A stretch of DNA of 64,000 nt from Bacteroidota bacterium (GTDB taxonomy: Bacteria; Bacteroidota; Bacteroidia; Chitinophagales; Saprospiraceae): positions 168,396-232,395 of the forward strand of contig JANSWP010000002.1 in assembly GCA_024743405.1 (NCBI GenBank). Direction: 5' to 3'. Shown one piece after another: positions 1 through 9,637 of this stretch. Below the pieces are notes generated by a model that worked only from the letters and a program-made list of their open reading frames with translations, had not been told where the DNA came from and ran no database searches. Both the position numbers and the translations under genes were made by a program. How positions within the stretch are numbered: the first letter of the stretch is position 1; the number at the start of each line of letters is the position of its first letter.

Positions 1-1592
1 CCAACGGCACCAGCTCCCATACCAACAGGATCATCAGCAAAATTGCAAATAATTACAGCAATTGCACCTTCATCTTCCGCACTAAGGGCTTTTAAACCAA
101 ACTCACATCCTCCTCTATCTATCAAGGCAATCCGACCATCCAACTCATCACCATTTAAGATATCTTCACATCCATCAGTTGCATAAGGATCATCTACTCC
201 ATCATTTACAATCACAACCTCTCCACTTACAGGAATGGTATCAACAGCTGCGCCAAAGCCAGCAGTAGCAGTTACATAACTACCTACAACTGAAGATGGT
301 GCATCTACAGTTAACAATTCATTTCCTCCACCTGCATCCCACAAATACATCTGCATTCTAGGATTACTACCATCACCTGGAGTTGCAAAGTTAGCATTGT
401 TTGTACCGCCACCATCTTGAGCTTGAGCTTGCACAAAATCACCTCCTAAACCTCCATTTCCATAGTTATTTGTCTGAAAATTACCAGCTACTTCATCAAA
501 TCCAAAATGATAAGTGATATCATGAATCATATTATTCATGTAAAATAAGTTTGTAACAGCAGCTTCTTTTTGTAGAGAAGGTTCTAATAAAGGATCATAA
601 GGATAATCAAAAATCAAGTCTGCACCTCCATCAGGTTCATCACCGCTTGATACATTAGTATCTTGCTCATCTAAATAAGCATGCACATTATTCCCTCGTG
701 TTATCGTAAACTCAGCTCCATCTATTCCATTAACATCATGCCATCCATATGGAGAAGCAATCGCATCAGAAGGATCCTCAGCTATGACATGAGGCCCATG
801 AGAAGGACTTTCAGCTGGCAAAGCAAAAACTCTATATGTAGCACCATCACCTAATATTTTTGACTCTTTCAAAATACTCTCCTTGATATCCTGAACAGCA
901 TGATTTGAGCACGAAGCATTGTGCGCATGATTTTCATTTTTTTCAAATTGGCAATATACCGTATAGTTATTTTTGTTGAGCATTTCACCCGTTTGAGCAT
1001 CGATTCTCATACTCCAATAATCAGCATTGTCAGTTTGATCAATTGCCAAACTCCAAGATAAATTCAAAGTGCCATCTTTCATCAACTGATATCGCAATTT
1101 GACATGAATATCTGAATTTGAGATACTTCCTTTACTAAAAAGGAATTCATGACTACTTTTTTGTTCTTTTATTCTAGGACTTTCAGTCATTTCTATCCCT
1201 AGAAAATTAGCAGCTTTTTCAATTGCGTCTCCAGCACTAAGGGCTGGGTTAGTCACATTTACTCGAGAAGCGATGTCATTTAAGAATCGATTTCCAGTCA
1301 TAAATGCTTTGCCGTCCTTAGAAACTGCTATGTTCAAATAAGAATTGTAAATAGCCACTCCTTGATATCTTTGCAAAAAATAAAGATGGGTAACACCATT
1401 ATGTTTTGTTAGATATTGATCACTCACAACAACATCCGATATATCTTCTGCTGTCAAGTTCCATTGCTTGTAATTCTCTTGTAAGTGACGATTTGCAATG
1501 TCAATGGGTGTCAATTGCTGCGCCCATAATCCCGAGCAAATAAATAATAACGCAAACATCAGCAAGTGCTGATTTGTAAAGTTCATTTTCAT
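1..1592 (-). CDS. Secreted M36 (fungalysin-like) metalloprotease, 5' part
   Basis: Partial gene: the first ~530 codons are present and the 3' end lies beyond base 1. The ATG at 1592 gives a signal peptide ending near GLWAQ. Next come an FTP-type inhibitory propeptide (about residues 25-110, with GVTHLYFLQRYQGVAI) and a PepSY-like stretch. The fungalysin core begins near residue 240, with PYDP and NLFYMNNMIHDITYHFGFDE, which is diagnostic of peptidase M36. A PA-type insert follows at about 430-530 (IALIDRGGCEFGLKALSAE). The zinc-binding HExxH site should follow the PA insert and is outside the window, so activity cannot be judged. Family members are exported, self-processing proteases; in this phylum they usually end in a T9SS sorting signal, which cannot be checked here. 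Confidence 0.88.
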   Translation of the reverse strand, partial: MKMNFTNQHLLMFALLFICSGLWAQQLTPIDIANRHLQENYKQWNLTAEDISDVVVSDQYLTKHNGVTHLYFLQRYQGVAIYNSYLNIAVSKDGKAFMTGNRFLNDIASRVNVTNPALSAGDAIEKAANFLGIEMTESPRIKEQKSSHEFLFSKGSISNSDIHVKLRYQLMKDGTLNLSWSLAIDQTDNADYWSMRIDAQTGEMLNKNNYTVYCQFEKNENHAHNASCSNHAVQDIKESILKESKILGDGATYRVFALPAESPSHGPHVIAEDPSDAIASPYGWHDVNGIDGAEFTITRGNNVHAYLDEQDTNVSSGDEPDGGADLIFDYPYDPLLEPSLQKEAAVTNLFYMNNMIHDITYHFGFDEVAGNFQTNNYGNGGLGGDFVQAQAQDGGGTNNANFATPGDGSNPRMQMYLWDAGGGNELLTVDAPSSVVGSYVTATAGFGAAVDTIPVSGEVVIVNDGVDDPYATDGCEDILNGDELDGRIALIDRGGCEFGLKALSAEDEGAIAVIICNFADDPVGMGAGAV

Positions 1593-1863
1593 ACTAATAT
1601 TAATTAAATTATTAAAAATTTCATATGAGTTTTAAAGGTGGGTAAAAATAAATAAAAAAGAAGTTATTTAGATTTTGTCTAATTGAAAGAATGAGTTTTT
1701 AAAAGGTGGACGACAAGAATGAGTATTTATCAATCAACTAGTTGTCATCCAAATGACTCAAACCCAAAAAAATTCTCCTTAAGAAGTCCTCTTTCAGACT
1801 TCTAGAATTAGACTTTTAACTTGAATGACTACTAAGAAACTTTTTCTTTAATATGTTAATTTC

Positions 1864-2433
1864 ATGCCAATGTCTCCACGAATCTATTCATCTAATTTAA
1901 ATTGTACGAATACTCCAGGCAGAATAATGCTTATCGGTTGTGGCGGTTCGGGGAAGACTACTTTATCCAAAAAAGTAAAAACCATCACAAACTTACCACT
2001 CGTACATTTAGATAAGGCATATTGGCTCCCAAATTGGACAGAACCTTCAAAAGAAGATTGGACAAGAAAAGTAACCCTACTTGCCTCAGAAGAAAAGTGG
2101 ATTTTGGAAGGAAATTATTCAGGTACATTTCCAATCCGATTAAAAAGGGCAGATTTAGTCATATGGTTGGATACTCCTATGCCTATTTGCCTTTGGCGAG
2201 CTATTAAACGGTCTATTATAAATTTTGGAAAACTCCGACCAGATATTGGATCCGGTTGTAGAGAGAAACTCTCTATAGAATTCTTTTTTTATATATTTAA
2301 GTTTCCATGGGTAGGTCGAAAGCGATTAATTAAAAGACTAGCAGCTTCTCCTTTTGATTTTGAGGTAATTCAATTGAAAGATAAAAGAGAGGCAAACCAA
2401 TTTTTGAACGATTTGAAAAGAAAGATTCATTAA
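1864..2433 (+). CDS. Small P-loop NTPase, adenylate-kinase-like (FlaR/topology-modulation type)
   Basis: A 189-residue protein with a clear Walker A motif GCGGSGKT at residues 25-32, a HLDKAYW segment after strand 2, WILEGNYSGTF and DLVIWLDTP. This layout matches the small adenylate-kinase-like proteins annotated as DNA topology modulation protein (FlaR) or AAA family ATPase. The true substrate of that family is not established. The first ATG leaves a 20-residue extension before the beta strand; an internal ATG at residue 22 would start too close to the P-loop, so the long start is kept. It stands alone between a divergent protease gene and a convergent SGNH hydrolase. Confidence 0.75.
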   Translation: MPMSPRIYSSNLNCTNTPGRIMLIGCGGSGKTTLSKKVKTITNLPLVHLDKAYWLPNWTEPSKEDWTRKVTLLASEEKWILEGNYSGTFPIRLKRADLVIWLDTPMPICLWRAIKRSIINFGKLRPDIGSGCREKLSIEFFFYIFKFPWVGRKRLIKRLAASPFDFEVIQLKDKREANQFLNDLKRKIH

Positions 2434-2456
2434 ATTTTTCCACTATCTTTTTCTTT

Positions 2457-3554
2457 TTACTCATTGAAACTCAAAGCCTTTCTTCTAGGGTGTATATCTT
2501 CTAAAATTTCCAAGACATCACATACCAAATGTTGAGCCGCAATTTTATGCCCTAATTCATTCCAATGAGCTCCATCTAAAGCTCGAGTATTCATTCCCTT
2601 CTCATCTGAAAGAGCAATTTCCTGTGGAATATGCCCCACAAAAGGAATTTCTAACTGATCACAAATATTTGCAATTGCATTAAAATAAGGGTAATCATCA
2701 TGGGTCGAAAAAACCAAAAATGGAGTATTGGGTAGCAGGTTTTCTTTAAAATTTTCTAATATACTTTTAGTACACCTTACCGACTCTGCAAAGGGCGTAA
2801 AAGCGATTCCTTCTTTTTTTAAATTGTATTCTGTTTGTGTACCTTCAGGCGCACGACTATTAATAAAGCGCTCTATCCGCGTAAATAAAAACTGGAAAAA
2901 TAATGACCGTTCATTTAGCCAATCCCAACCAATTTTAGCAGGCACATTAAAAACAATAGAGCCATCTTCCAAAAAATACGGTCGGCGGCGACGGTTATTA
3001 TTATAAAGGCTGTTTTGCTCTAAACCGTGATGGTTATTGATAAAGTCATTGGAACAAAACTGCAATACAACTGCATCTGGCTGAATTTCGGGTAGGTATT
3101 TTTCTAAAACCATCAATTCCTGAAGGGAACTAAATCCGCGAGCCCCATAAGCAAAAACTTCTATATCAAGACTATTTCCCAATACATCAAAATAAGTTCT
3201 TCCATCAGAAGCTTCAATGGCTTGAGTAAAAGAATCGCCAATAAAAAAGACTTTTTTCTTTACCGTATTGACATCACCAAAAGTTCGAAATCCGCGCTCA
3301 TCAACCGTGTATTTTAATGGATAAACTTCACCAACCGCATCAGGAACCATCCCCTCCCACTTGAAATTTTCTAAAGAACGGTGCCCCCAGTTTTTGTCCG
3401 CTACGGTTGTTCTTGTTGGATATTTTTTACTTTTCATATACACGATTCCGCGCATTAACCCCTCTCCGACCAAGACGATAAAGAATAATAAAAACAGCGT
3501 AATTATTGATGAAAAAATGATACGCCTCCCGATAGATAATTTTCTTTTTTCCAT
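2457..3554 (-). CDS. Membrane-anchored SGNH/GDSL hydrolase family protein
   Basis: About 365 residues from the ATG at 3554; a GTG 33 bases upstream would add residues before the natural K/R-rich start. An N-terminal transmembrane helix (about 12-40) precedes the hydrolase domain. Block I is VFFIGDSFTQA (nucleophile Ser), block III is LQFCSNDFINN, and block V is DGAHWNELGHKIAA with the catalytic Asp and His. The arrangement matches Bacteroidota SGNH proteins that probably deacylate or deacetylate envelope polymers; the substrate is unknown. It converges with the P-loop gene, 23 bases apart. Confidence 0.75.
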   Translation of the reverse strand: MEKRKLSIGRRIIFSSIITLFLLFFIVLVGEGLMRGIVYMKSKKYPTRTTVADKNWGHRSLENFKWEGMVPDAVGEVYPLKYTVDERGFRTFGDVNTVKKKVFFIGDSFTQAIEASDGRTYFDVLGNSLDIEVFAYGARGFSSLQELMVLEKYLPEIQPDAVVLQFCSNDFINNHHGLEQNSLYNNNRRRRPYFLEDGSIVFNVPAKIGWDWLNERSLFFQFLFTRIERFINSRAPEGTQTEYNLKKEGIAFTPFAESVRCTKSILENFKENLLPNTPFLVFSTHDDYPYFNAIANICDQLEIPFVGHIPQEIALSDEKGMNTRALDGAHWNELGHKIAAQHLVCDVLEILEDIHPRRKALSFNE

Positions 3555-3803
3555 AGTCGCATGTCCATTTTGAAATGGTTTTCTCACATCTTTTTTTGAG
3601 TATCATTCAATATTTTAGACGAACAAATTGATGTGATTAGCCTCTTAAAAGTTAAGGCAACTTATGCGAGGGGTAGAGGAATAGTTAGCAAGTTCAGAAA
3701 TTATTGTCAGCTTACCTATTTTTTTGGTAATCAACGACTTGATTGTCCTGATTTGATCCATTTTTAGGTGTAAAAACGGACGGGAATGCTCTGACATCGA
3801 AAT

Positions 3804-3835
3804 GGATTGACTCCTCAACACTGAAGAGTCAATCC
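3804..3835 (-). terminator. Hairpin terminator of the alpha/beta hydrolase gene
   Basis: A 14-bp stem (3804-3817 with 3822-3835) with a 4-base loop lies 12 bases past the stop codon at 3848. The single non-Watson-Crick position is a G-U pair only in minus-strand RNA, which supports this orientation. The U-rich tail is weak. Confidence 0.65.
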
Positions 3836-3847
3836 ACACAAATATTA

Positions 3848-5254
3848 TTATTCAGTCATCTTCATAATCCAGTCAGCCATGACTTTTAGCACTTCTTCTG
3901 AAAAAGTTTCTTCAATCTGAGCATACTCACTCGGAGCGCCTGTTTCACAATTTTGAAAGAGATGATTCAAATTTGGAAATTCTTTAATCACAAATTGATT
4001 ATTTCCACCAGCACGAAGCGCAGTTTGAATACCTCCTAAATTTTGCATTGCATCTACCTGAAGATCTTTTTCACCATTGACTGCAAGGACAGGACATTTA
4101 GTCATTTTCAAATAGGGTGAAGGATCAAACTTCATAAAATAAATAAACCAAGGAGTAGTTAAGGTTTTTACCGTTTCAGGAATAAATACTTCTTTTTCAC
4201 CAAGATTTGCCTGATCTTCTGGAGACGCTTTTTCATATTCTAATTCAAAATAATCAGCTAACTCAATCTTTAACTTTTCAATATCCTTTGATTTTTTTAT
4301 CATTTCATAAGCCTTGCCCATTACTTCCAAATCTTCCTGAACACTTTCTTTTGACTCTCCTTGCGCTAAGGAAATTAGCTCTAATTGTTTCGCCATTAAC
4401 TCTGTGATGGGAACGCCTGGCCCAGCTAACAAAATCACAAAGGAAACCTCCTCTGATTTAGAGGCAACCATTGGTGCGATCATACCTCCCTCACTGTGCC
4501 CAATTAATCCAATCTGATCTATTTTAACTTCTTTTCGAGTTTTTAAGTAAGCTACTGCCGCCGCAACATCAGTTGCAAAATCTGCAGTAGTAGCTGTTCC
4601 AAAATCTCCCGTCGATTTATCGACACCTCGATCATCATATCTCAAAACACCAACCCCTTTGCGAGTCAAATAATCCGCAATAACTAGGAAGGGTTTATGC
4701 CCCAATAGTTCTTCATCGCGGTTTTGTGCTCCCGATCCTGTTATCAGAATAGCCACTGGATGTTGTCCCTCAGGAGAAGGTAAAGTTAAGGTGCCAGCCA
4801 ATTCGATATCTGCTCTTTCATTTTTAAAAGTAACCTCCTCTTCATAATATGGATATGGTTTTTCTGGTTCTTGAGGTCTTTTGAATGTTTGTCTTTCCTC
4901 GTTTTCTCTACTCAAATTCAGTGGCATATTCAACCCACCCTGTTTGAAATTGCCTTCTATTATTATAAAATCTTCGTTTGGTTTACCTGAATACTCAAGC
5001 ATTAGATTAGGCATCTTGATGGAAAGCAGATTATCCATAAAAGTGATCTCACTTACAGGAAGTCCTTTTGCACCTTGATCAGGGCTATCTAAAGTCGCTG
5101 ACAAAGCCCCTTCTGCTTCCGTAATATGAAAGATAATTCGAAGCTTAATGCCTTGTAATGTTAGTGTTCCGTACCAATCGCCAGTAATAGTTTGAGCTGA
5201 AAGTCCCATTGAAATAAGTATAAATAGAAAAAAAATAGAGCCAGTTTTTTTCAT
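3848..5254 (-). CDS. Secreted alpha/beta hydrolase (S33/dienelactone-hydrolase-like)
   Basis: 468 residues with a signal peptide (cleavage near SAQT). Residues 24-120 form a lipocalin-like beta domain that often precedes these hydrolases (TGDWYGTLTLQG). The hydrolase domain runs from about 140: oxyanion segment ITGSGAQNRDE, nucleophile elbow GHSEGG (Ser254), Asp in VNGEKDLQVD (about 397) and His in FPNLNHLF (about 431). A lid-like helical insert lies between 290 and 360. The order matches periplasmic or secreted serine aminopeptidase/esterase-like proteins of Bacteroidota. The substrate cannot be inferred. It is transcribed alone and ends in a hairpin. Confidence 0.82.
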   Translation of the reverse strand: MKKTGSIFFLFILISMGLSAQTITGDWYGTLTLQGIKLRIIFHITEAEGALSATLDSPDQGAKGLPVSEITFMDNLLSIKMPNLMLEYSGKPNEDFIIIEGNFKQGGLNMPLNLSRENEERQTFKRPQEPEKPYPYYEEEVTFKNERADIELAGTLTLPSPEGQHPVAILITGSGAQNRDEELLGHKPFLVIADYLTRKGVGVLRYDDRGVDKSTGDFGTATTADFATDVAAAVAYLKTRKEVKIDQIGLIGHSEGGMIAPMVASKSEEVSFVILLAGPGVPITELMAKQLELISLAQGESKESVQEDLEVMGKAYEMIKKSKDIEKLKIELADYFELEYEKASPEDQANLGEKEVFIPETVKTLTTPWFIYFMKFDPSPYLKMTKCPVLAVNGEKDLQVDAMQNLGGIQTALRAGGNNQFVIKEFPNLNHLFQNCETGAPSEYAQIEETFSEEVLKVMADWIMKMTE

Positions 5255-5486
5255 AATTGAAATTAATAGTTTAAAAATCTTTAGCTAAAATTAGCTTTTC
5301 AATGAAATAATAATAGGCATCACATTGGAAGGACTTTTATTTTTAAATATTTCATAATCAATTATTTACAATCTCTTAATACTAAAACTACAATTTGCAC
5401 TCGATTTCGAAAGAAGTCTACCTTTTAATCACCAAATGAAAACAATTCAAAAATCTTTCAGCAAATCTAAGAGCTGATGCTTTATT

Positions 5487-6350
5487 ATGAAAAGAGAAAT
5501 AGACATTTCAATTATTTCCGACGTTCACTTAGGAACTTATGGTTGCCATTCAATAGAATTACTTAATTATTTAAAAAACATAAAAGTTAGAACCTTAATT
5601 TTAAATGGGGATTTTATTGACATGTGGCAATTTAAAAAAAAATATTTTCCATCGGAACATATTCAAGTAATCCGTCAGATTTTGAAAATGTCAAATGAAG
5701 GCACAAAAATCTATTATATTACTGGTAATCATGATGATGTGCTTCGACGTTATTCAGATTTTTCAGCAGGTCAAATCCATCTTCGGGATAAATTAGTTTT
5801 ACAAATTAAAGGAAAAAAGTATTGGATTTTCCATGGTGATATTTTTGATTTATCAATTCAGTATTCTCGATTTATTGCCAAATTAGGAGGAAAAAGTTAC
5901 GATTTACTGATCCTAATAAATCGTTTCATTAATCACTTTCGAGTTAGGTTTGGGAAGCCTCAGATGTCATTTGCTGCAAAAATCAAAGAAAAAGTCAAAA
6001 AGGCAGTTAAATTTATTCATGATTTTGAAAACACTGCAATTAAACATGCTTTCGTACAGGATTATGATTATGTAATCTGTGGTCACATCCATAAACCTCA
6101 AATTAGGACGATAAAACATAAACATAAGTCTATCACTTATATGAATTCAGGGGATTGGGTAGAAAACCTTACTGCGTTAGAATACCAATGGGGGAAATGG
6201 ACAATTTATACATATGACGAATTAGATTTCGAAATGACAAGTCCACGTTTGCGAGTCAAAGACTTATTGAAAGAAGATTTTGAAAAAGATTTATTGAAAG
6301 AAATTTTAAAAGATTCAAAAGAAACCGACTGGGAACGTTCTGACGCCTAA
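5487..6350 (+). CDS. UDP-2,3-diacylglucosamine pyrophosphatase-like metallophosphoesterase
   Basis: 287 residues with the full calcineurin-like metal motif set: SDVHLG (D12, H14), LNGDFID, TGNHDD and CGHIHKPQ. The segment between GNHDD and GHIH contains the helical FENTAIKHA region seen in the LpxH/COG2908 family. LpxH hydrolyses UDP-2,3-diacylglucosamine to lipid X at the inner membrane in lipid A synthesis. Some COG2908 proteins in this phylum are paralogues of unknown substrate, so the specific enzyme name is held back. The acidic/basic C-terminal tail (about 245-287) is not part of the fold. Confidence 0.78.
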   Translation: MKREIDISIISDVHLGTYGCHSIELLNYLKNIKVRTLILNGDFIDMWQFKKKYFPSEHIQVIRQILKMSNEGTKIYYITGNHDDVLRRYSDFSAGQIHLRDKLVLQIKGKKYWIFHGDIFDLSIQYSRFIAKLGGKSYDLLILINRFINHFRVRFGKPQMSFAAKIKEKVKKAVKFIHDFENTAIKHAFVQDYDYVICGHIHKPQIRTIKHKHKSITYMNSGDWVENLTALEYQWGKWTIYTYDELDFEMTSPRLRVKDLLKEDFEKDLLKEILKDSKETDWERSDA

Positions 6351-6508
6351 ACAATCTATTATTCCGCCTTCTTCCTCATTACTAAAATGTCAAATCAATA
6401 GCTTCTTTCTCGAATTTCCTTATTTTTCGCCCGACATTTATCTATTAAAAATTTAAATCGGCAACAATCTCGTGATTTTGTCTGCGTTTGGAGTTAAAAC
6501 AAAGATCA

Positions 6509-7204
6509 ATGATGCGATATTTCATTTGTGCATTCTTACTAGTTGGATTATTTAGTTGTGGTGAAAAAGACCCAACTCAAGATTTAGAAGTAGTCGAAAA
6601 CCGTGATGACGAGGGGAATTTGACGGAAAAATATACCCGTCGAAAAGACAATTTTGCAAAACAGGGGCAGTATCAAGCTTTTTCTTCCGATGGAAAAATT
6701 GTCGAAGAAGCCAACTATGTAAATGATTCCCTACATGGGGAACGGAAGCTATATTATGACAATGGAAAAGTAGAATTAATTGAGCGCTACTCGATGAATG
6801 AATTTGAAGGGACTTATCAAGAGTTTTATGAAAACGAACAATTAAAATTTGAAGGGGAATATGTAGGTAATACAATGACTGGAGAGTGGAAAAAATATTA
6901 CGATTCCGGTGAATTAATGGAGTTAGTATTATTTGAGAACAATGAAGAAAATGGGCCATTCCGAGAATATTATCAAAACGGAAATATCAAAACGAAAGGC
7001 GAGTATTTGAATGGAAGCTTTGAACATGGCCTTTTAAAAAAATACGAAGAAAACGGTGAACTTTCTGCTAAGATGCAATGCCTTAAAGGAATTTGTCAAA
7101 CCATTTGGTCGAAAGAAGAAGGTGATATTGAATTTGATGAAACAGCTTTTCAGGAAAAAGTTGAACGAATAAAAGCTATTGAAGCATCAGCTGAAAATTT
7201 TTGA
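6509..7204 (+). CDS. MORN-variant (YwqK-like) repeat lipoprotein
   Basis: 231 residues from the ATG at 6509 (a second ATG follows directly). A lipoprotein signal ends in LFSC, so the mature protein is probably lipid-anchored. Residues 50-190 contain repeats of the MORN_2 type, each with a Y-x-N/D-G-K/E/N core followed by an E/K-G-E-Y step (for example YYDNGKVELIERY, FYENEQLKFEGEY, YYQNGNIKTKGEY). Databases label such proteins YwqK family antitoxin; there is no toxin gene next to it, so that role is not supported. porQ starts 16 bases downstream, so the two are probably co-transcribed. Confidence 0.75.
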   Translation: MMRYFICAFLLVGLFSCGEKDPTQDLEVVENRDDEGNLTEKYTRRKDNFAKQGQYQAFSSDGKIVEEANYVNDSLHGERKLYYDNGKVELIERYSMNEFEGTYQEFYENEQLKFEGEYVGNTMTGEWKKYYDSGELMELVLFENNEENGPFREYYQNGNIKTKGEYLNGSFEHGLLKKYEENGELSAKMQCLKGICQTIWSKEEGDIEFDETAFQEKVERIKAIEASAENF

Positions 7205-7220
7205 TTGATAAAAAAAAATT

Positions 7221-8288
7221 ATGCCTAAATACCTACTCTCATTTTTACTTCTTGGAACTTTCATTCAGATATCTGCTCAACCCATCGGTGGAGATAATAT
7301 CTATGAATTTTTAAATTCAGCACCATCAGCTAGAATTACAGCCTTGGGCGGAAACCTGATTACCGTTAGAGACGACGATATTAATTTAGCATTCCAAAAT
7401 CCCGCAGCACTCAATCCTTCGATGCATCATGGATTAGCTTTCAATTTTAATAATCGTTTAGCAGATATAAAAAATGGTTATTTCGCTTTTGGACAGTATG
7501 TAAATAAATGGGATATGACATTTCATGGCGGCATACACTATATTAATTATGGAGACTTTATTAAAACAGATGAAATTGGCAATTCGGAGGGTACTTTTGA
7601 CGCAGCAGAGCAAGCTTTTACGGTCGGTGCAGGAAAACAACTATTCGAAAGAATGTCGGTCGGCGCAAATTTAAAATTCGTCAATTCTCGATTTGAAAGT
7701 TATAATTCTACGGGACTAATAGGTGATGTTGCTGTGATGATTCATGATACAGCTTCTAACGTAAATGTGACTTTATTAGCAAAAAATATTGGTGGTCAAC
7801 TTTCAACTTATCGTCCTGGTAACCGTGAACCAATTCCTTTTGAAATGCAAATTGGCATTTCGAAAAAACTTCAATACTTACCTTTTCGATTTTCGATCGT
7901 TTATCACAACCTTCAGCAATGGAATGTTTTATACGATGACCCAAATTCAACGGAAGATACTTTCTTTTTAGGAGAGGCTACAGCAGCGTCGGGGAATGAC
8001 TTCATTGATAACCTTTTCCGTCACTTAGTTTTTAGTGGAGAATTTTTATTTGGGAAAAAGGAAAATTTTCGACTTCGATTTGCTTATAATCACTTAAAAA
8101 GAAAAGAATTAACAGTTAGAAGTTTGAGAAGTTTTCATGGCTTTTCTTTAGGTGCAGGCTTTAAGATAAGACGCTTTCGAATTGAATATGGCCGCTCTTT
8201 TGAGCACATTGCAGGAGGATTCAATCATTTTAGTATTTCGACCAATTTAAAAGAGTTTACACGAAAGAAGCGCCGCCTTAAAGGCTAG
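7221..8288 (+). CDS. porQ: Type IX secretion system protein PorQ
   Basis: 355 residues with a signal peptide (cleavage near ISAQP) and a PorV/FadL-like outer-membrane beta-barrel pattern. The start of the mature protein, NIYEFLNSAPSARITALGGN, followed by NPAALNPSMH, is the typical PorQ opening. PorQ is an outer-membrane partner of the attachment complex that handles cargo C-terminal signals in T9SS. It follows the MORN lipoprotein by 16 bases and ends at a strong shared terminator. The window also contains T9SS cargo and a PorP/SprF protein, so the system is presumably active here. Confidence 0.88.
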   Translation: MPKYLLSFLLLGTFIQISAQPIGGDNIYEFLNSAPSARITALGGNLITVRDDDINLAFQNPAALNPSMHHGLAFNFNNRLADIKNGYFAFGQYVNKWDMTFHGGIHYINYGDFIKTDEIGNSEGTFDAAEQAFTVGAGKQLFERMSVGANLKFVNSRFESYNSTGLIGDVAVMIHDTASNVNVTLLAKNIGGQLSTYRPGNREPIPFEMQIGISKKLQYLPFRFSIVYHNLQQWNVLYDDPNSTEDTFFLGEATAASGNDFIDNLFRHLVFSGEFLFGKKENFRLRFAYNHLKRKELTVRSLRSFHGFSLGAGFKIRRFRIEYGRSFEHIAGGFNHFSISTNLKEFTRKKRRLKG

Positions 8289-8298
8289 AACAATGCAC

Positions 8299-8337
8299 AA
8301 AAAAAGGGCAATTTCAGTGAAATCGCCCTTTTTTTAT
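8299..8337. terminator. Bidirectional terminator between porQ and ompH
   Basis: A7-GGGC stem (8299-8315) pairs with GCCC-T7 (8319-8337) around a short loop. It serves porQ on the plus strand and the convergent OmpH-like gene on the minus strand. Confidence 0.9.
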
Positions 8338-8352
8338 TCAATTCTAAGAATC

Positions 8353-8868
8353 TTAAATTCCCAACTTCGATTTTACTTTAGATGTAATATCTGTTGTTTC
8401 ATCTGCATACAAAATAACACCTGAGCGTGCATCAAAAACAAATTGAAGCCCATCCGCTTTCGCGATATCATTGATTGCAGTATTTACCCTTTCCAAAATT
8501 GGATTAAGTAATTCTTGTTCTTTTTCTGCTAATTTTTGTTGGCTTTCACCTTGGTATTTATAGATTTCTTGTTCTTTTTCTTGCAATTCTTTCAAGACAG
8601 TTTCTTCTTCAATTGGAGACAAGGTACCAGCTTGTTTCTTTGTTGCTGCATCTTGCTGTTTTTGTTGAAATTCAGTCAACATTCCTTGAGCTTTCTTTTC
8701 CAATTGAGTTTTAAAACCCTCTAAGTTAGAACGCATTTGCTTTACTTCCACCATTTCATTTAAAATGGCACCAGAATCAACATAACCAAATTTCTGAGCT
8801 TGTACACTTCCGACCATTAGCATGAAAGCCATCAAAAAGCCGCCCATTTTTAAGAGTTTCTTCATCAT
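8353..8868 (-). CDS. OmpH/Skp-family periplasmic chaperone (copy 1)
   Basis: 171 residues: signal peptide (cleavage near VQAQK), the KFGYVDSGAILNEM opening typical of OmpH, a long charged coiled coil (about 40-125), and a C-terminal strand LQFVFDARSGVILYAD. Skp-like trimers hold unfolded outer-membrane proteins in the periplasm. A second homologue lies 241 bases upstream in the same direction. Such pairs usually sit behind bamA in this phylum, but no bamA is visible here. Confidence 0.88.
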   Translation of the reverse strand: MMKKLLKMGGFLMAFMLMVGSVQAQKFGYVDSGAILNEMVEVKQMRSNLEGFKTQLEKKAQGMLTEFQQKQQDAATKKQAGTLSPIEEETVLKELQEKEQEIYKYQGESQQKLAEKEQELLNPILERVNTAINDIAKADGLQFVFDARSGVILYADETTDITSKVKSKLGI

Positions 8869-9109
8869 AATTTGTATTTGTTTATTTGATGATAAAAGTC
8901 AAAGTCTAAAAAATATAGTTTAAGAAAAAAGTTAGTTTCAAAATTATATTTCCAGAATACTTGCCAAAAAGTAGATTACAAAATTATTTCTTGGAGTCTG
9001 ACCTTTAACTAGTTAATCAATTTTTCAAAAAGAGGGCGCAAAAATAGTTTTTTCCACAAATAGAGTGGTGTAAAAGAACCAATTGGTTGGTTTTAACAAC
9101 TATTTAATT

Positions 9110-9637
9110 TTATTCTCTTTCTAATTTTCTCAAAATATCATCTGTCTTGTCGTATTCTGCATTGGAAAACAACATCCCTGATGCACTACTTTTATCAAAA
9201 ATAAAGTCGAACCCTCTATCTTTAGCATACTCCTCAATAGCACCATAAACTCTATCTTGAATAGGTTGAACAAGCTCCTTTCTTTTTTGGAAGAGGGCAC
9301 CTTCTGGTCCAAATTTCGTTTTTTGAATCTCCCGCACTTCTTTCTCTTTTTGCATAATTTCTTCCTCCTTCGCCTTACGAGCTTCATCACTTAACAATAC
9401 TTGTTCTGCTTGATATCGATTATACATTCCTTTGATTACATCATATTCTTTGGCAATATCTTGTCTCCATTTTGCAGCTGTTTTGTCTAATTCTTCCTGA
9501 GCACCTTGATATTCAGTAATACTTTCTAAAATACGATTGACATCAACGTAAGCAATTCTTTGTGCATTGGCTGTGACAGCAACGAAGAAAAATAGAGTGA
9601 TACCAACGATAAATTTTTGAATTGTTTTAAAAGTCAT
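9110..9637 (-). CDS. OmpH/Skp-family periplasmic chaperone (copy 2)
   Basis: 175 residues with a signal peptide (TANAQR), the AYVDVNRILESI opening, a coiled-coil tentacle (about 45-120) and a C-terminal RGFDFIFDKSSASGMLFSN segment aligning with the neighbouring copy. The two copies have clearly diverged, so this is an old duplication. The 241-base gap to copy 1 leaves room for separate expression. Confidence 0.88.
   Translation of the reverse strand: MTFKTIQKFIVGITLFFFVAVTANAQRIAYVDVNRILESITEYQGAQEELDKTAAKWRQDIAKEYDVIKGMYNRYQAEQVLLSDEARKAKEEEIMQKEKEVREIQKTKFGPEGALFQKRKELVQPIQDRVYGAIEEYAKDRGFDFIFDKSSASGMLFSNAEYDKTDDILRKLERE

Noticed and set aside
1782..1803. Short hairpin AGAAGTC/GACTTCT upstream of the P-loop gene
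   Set aside because: Only 7 bp and no U-tract or conserved motif; likely chance.
3645..3839. 64-residue minus-strand frame
   Set aside because: It contains the terminator hairpin of the hydrolase gene, has no recognisable feature and lies in an otherwise untranslated tail.
6509..7204. Toxin-antitoxin system (YwqK antitoxin label)
   Set aside because: No toxin-like gene adjoins; the protein is a lipoprotein with MORN-like repeats next to porQ.
9079..9090. Palindrome AACCAATTGGTT after ompH copy 2
   Set aside because: Short self-complementary stretch without loop or T-tail; not enough for a terminator or operator call.
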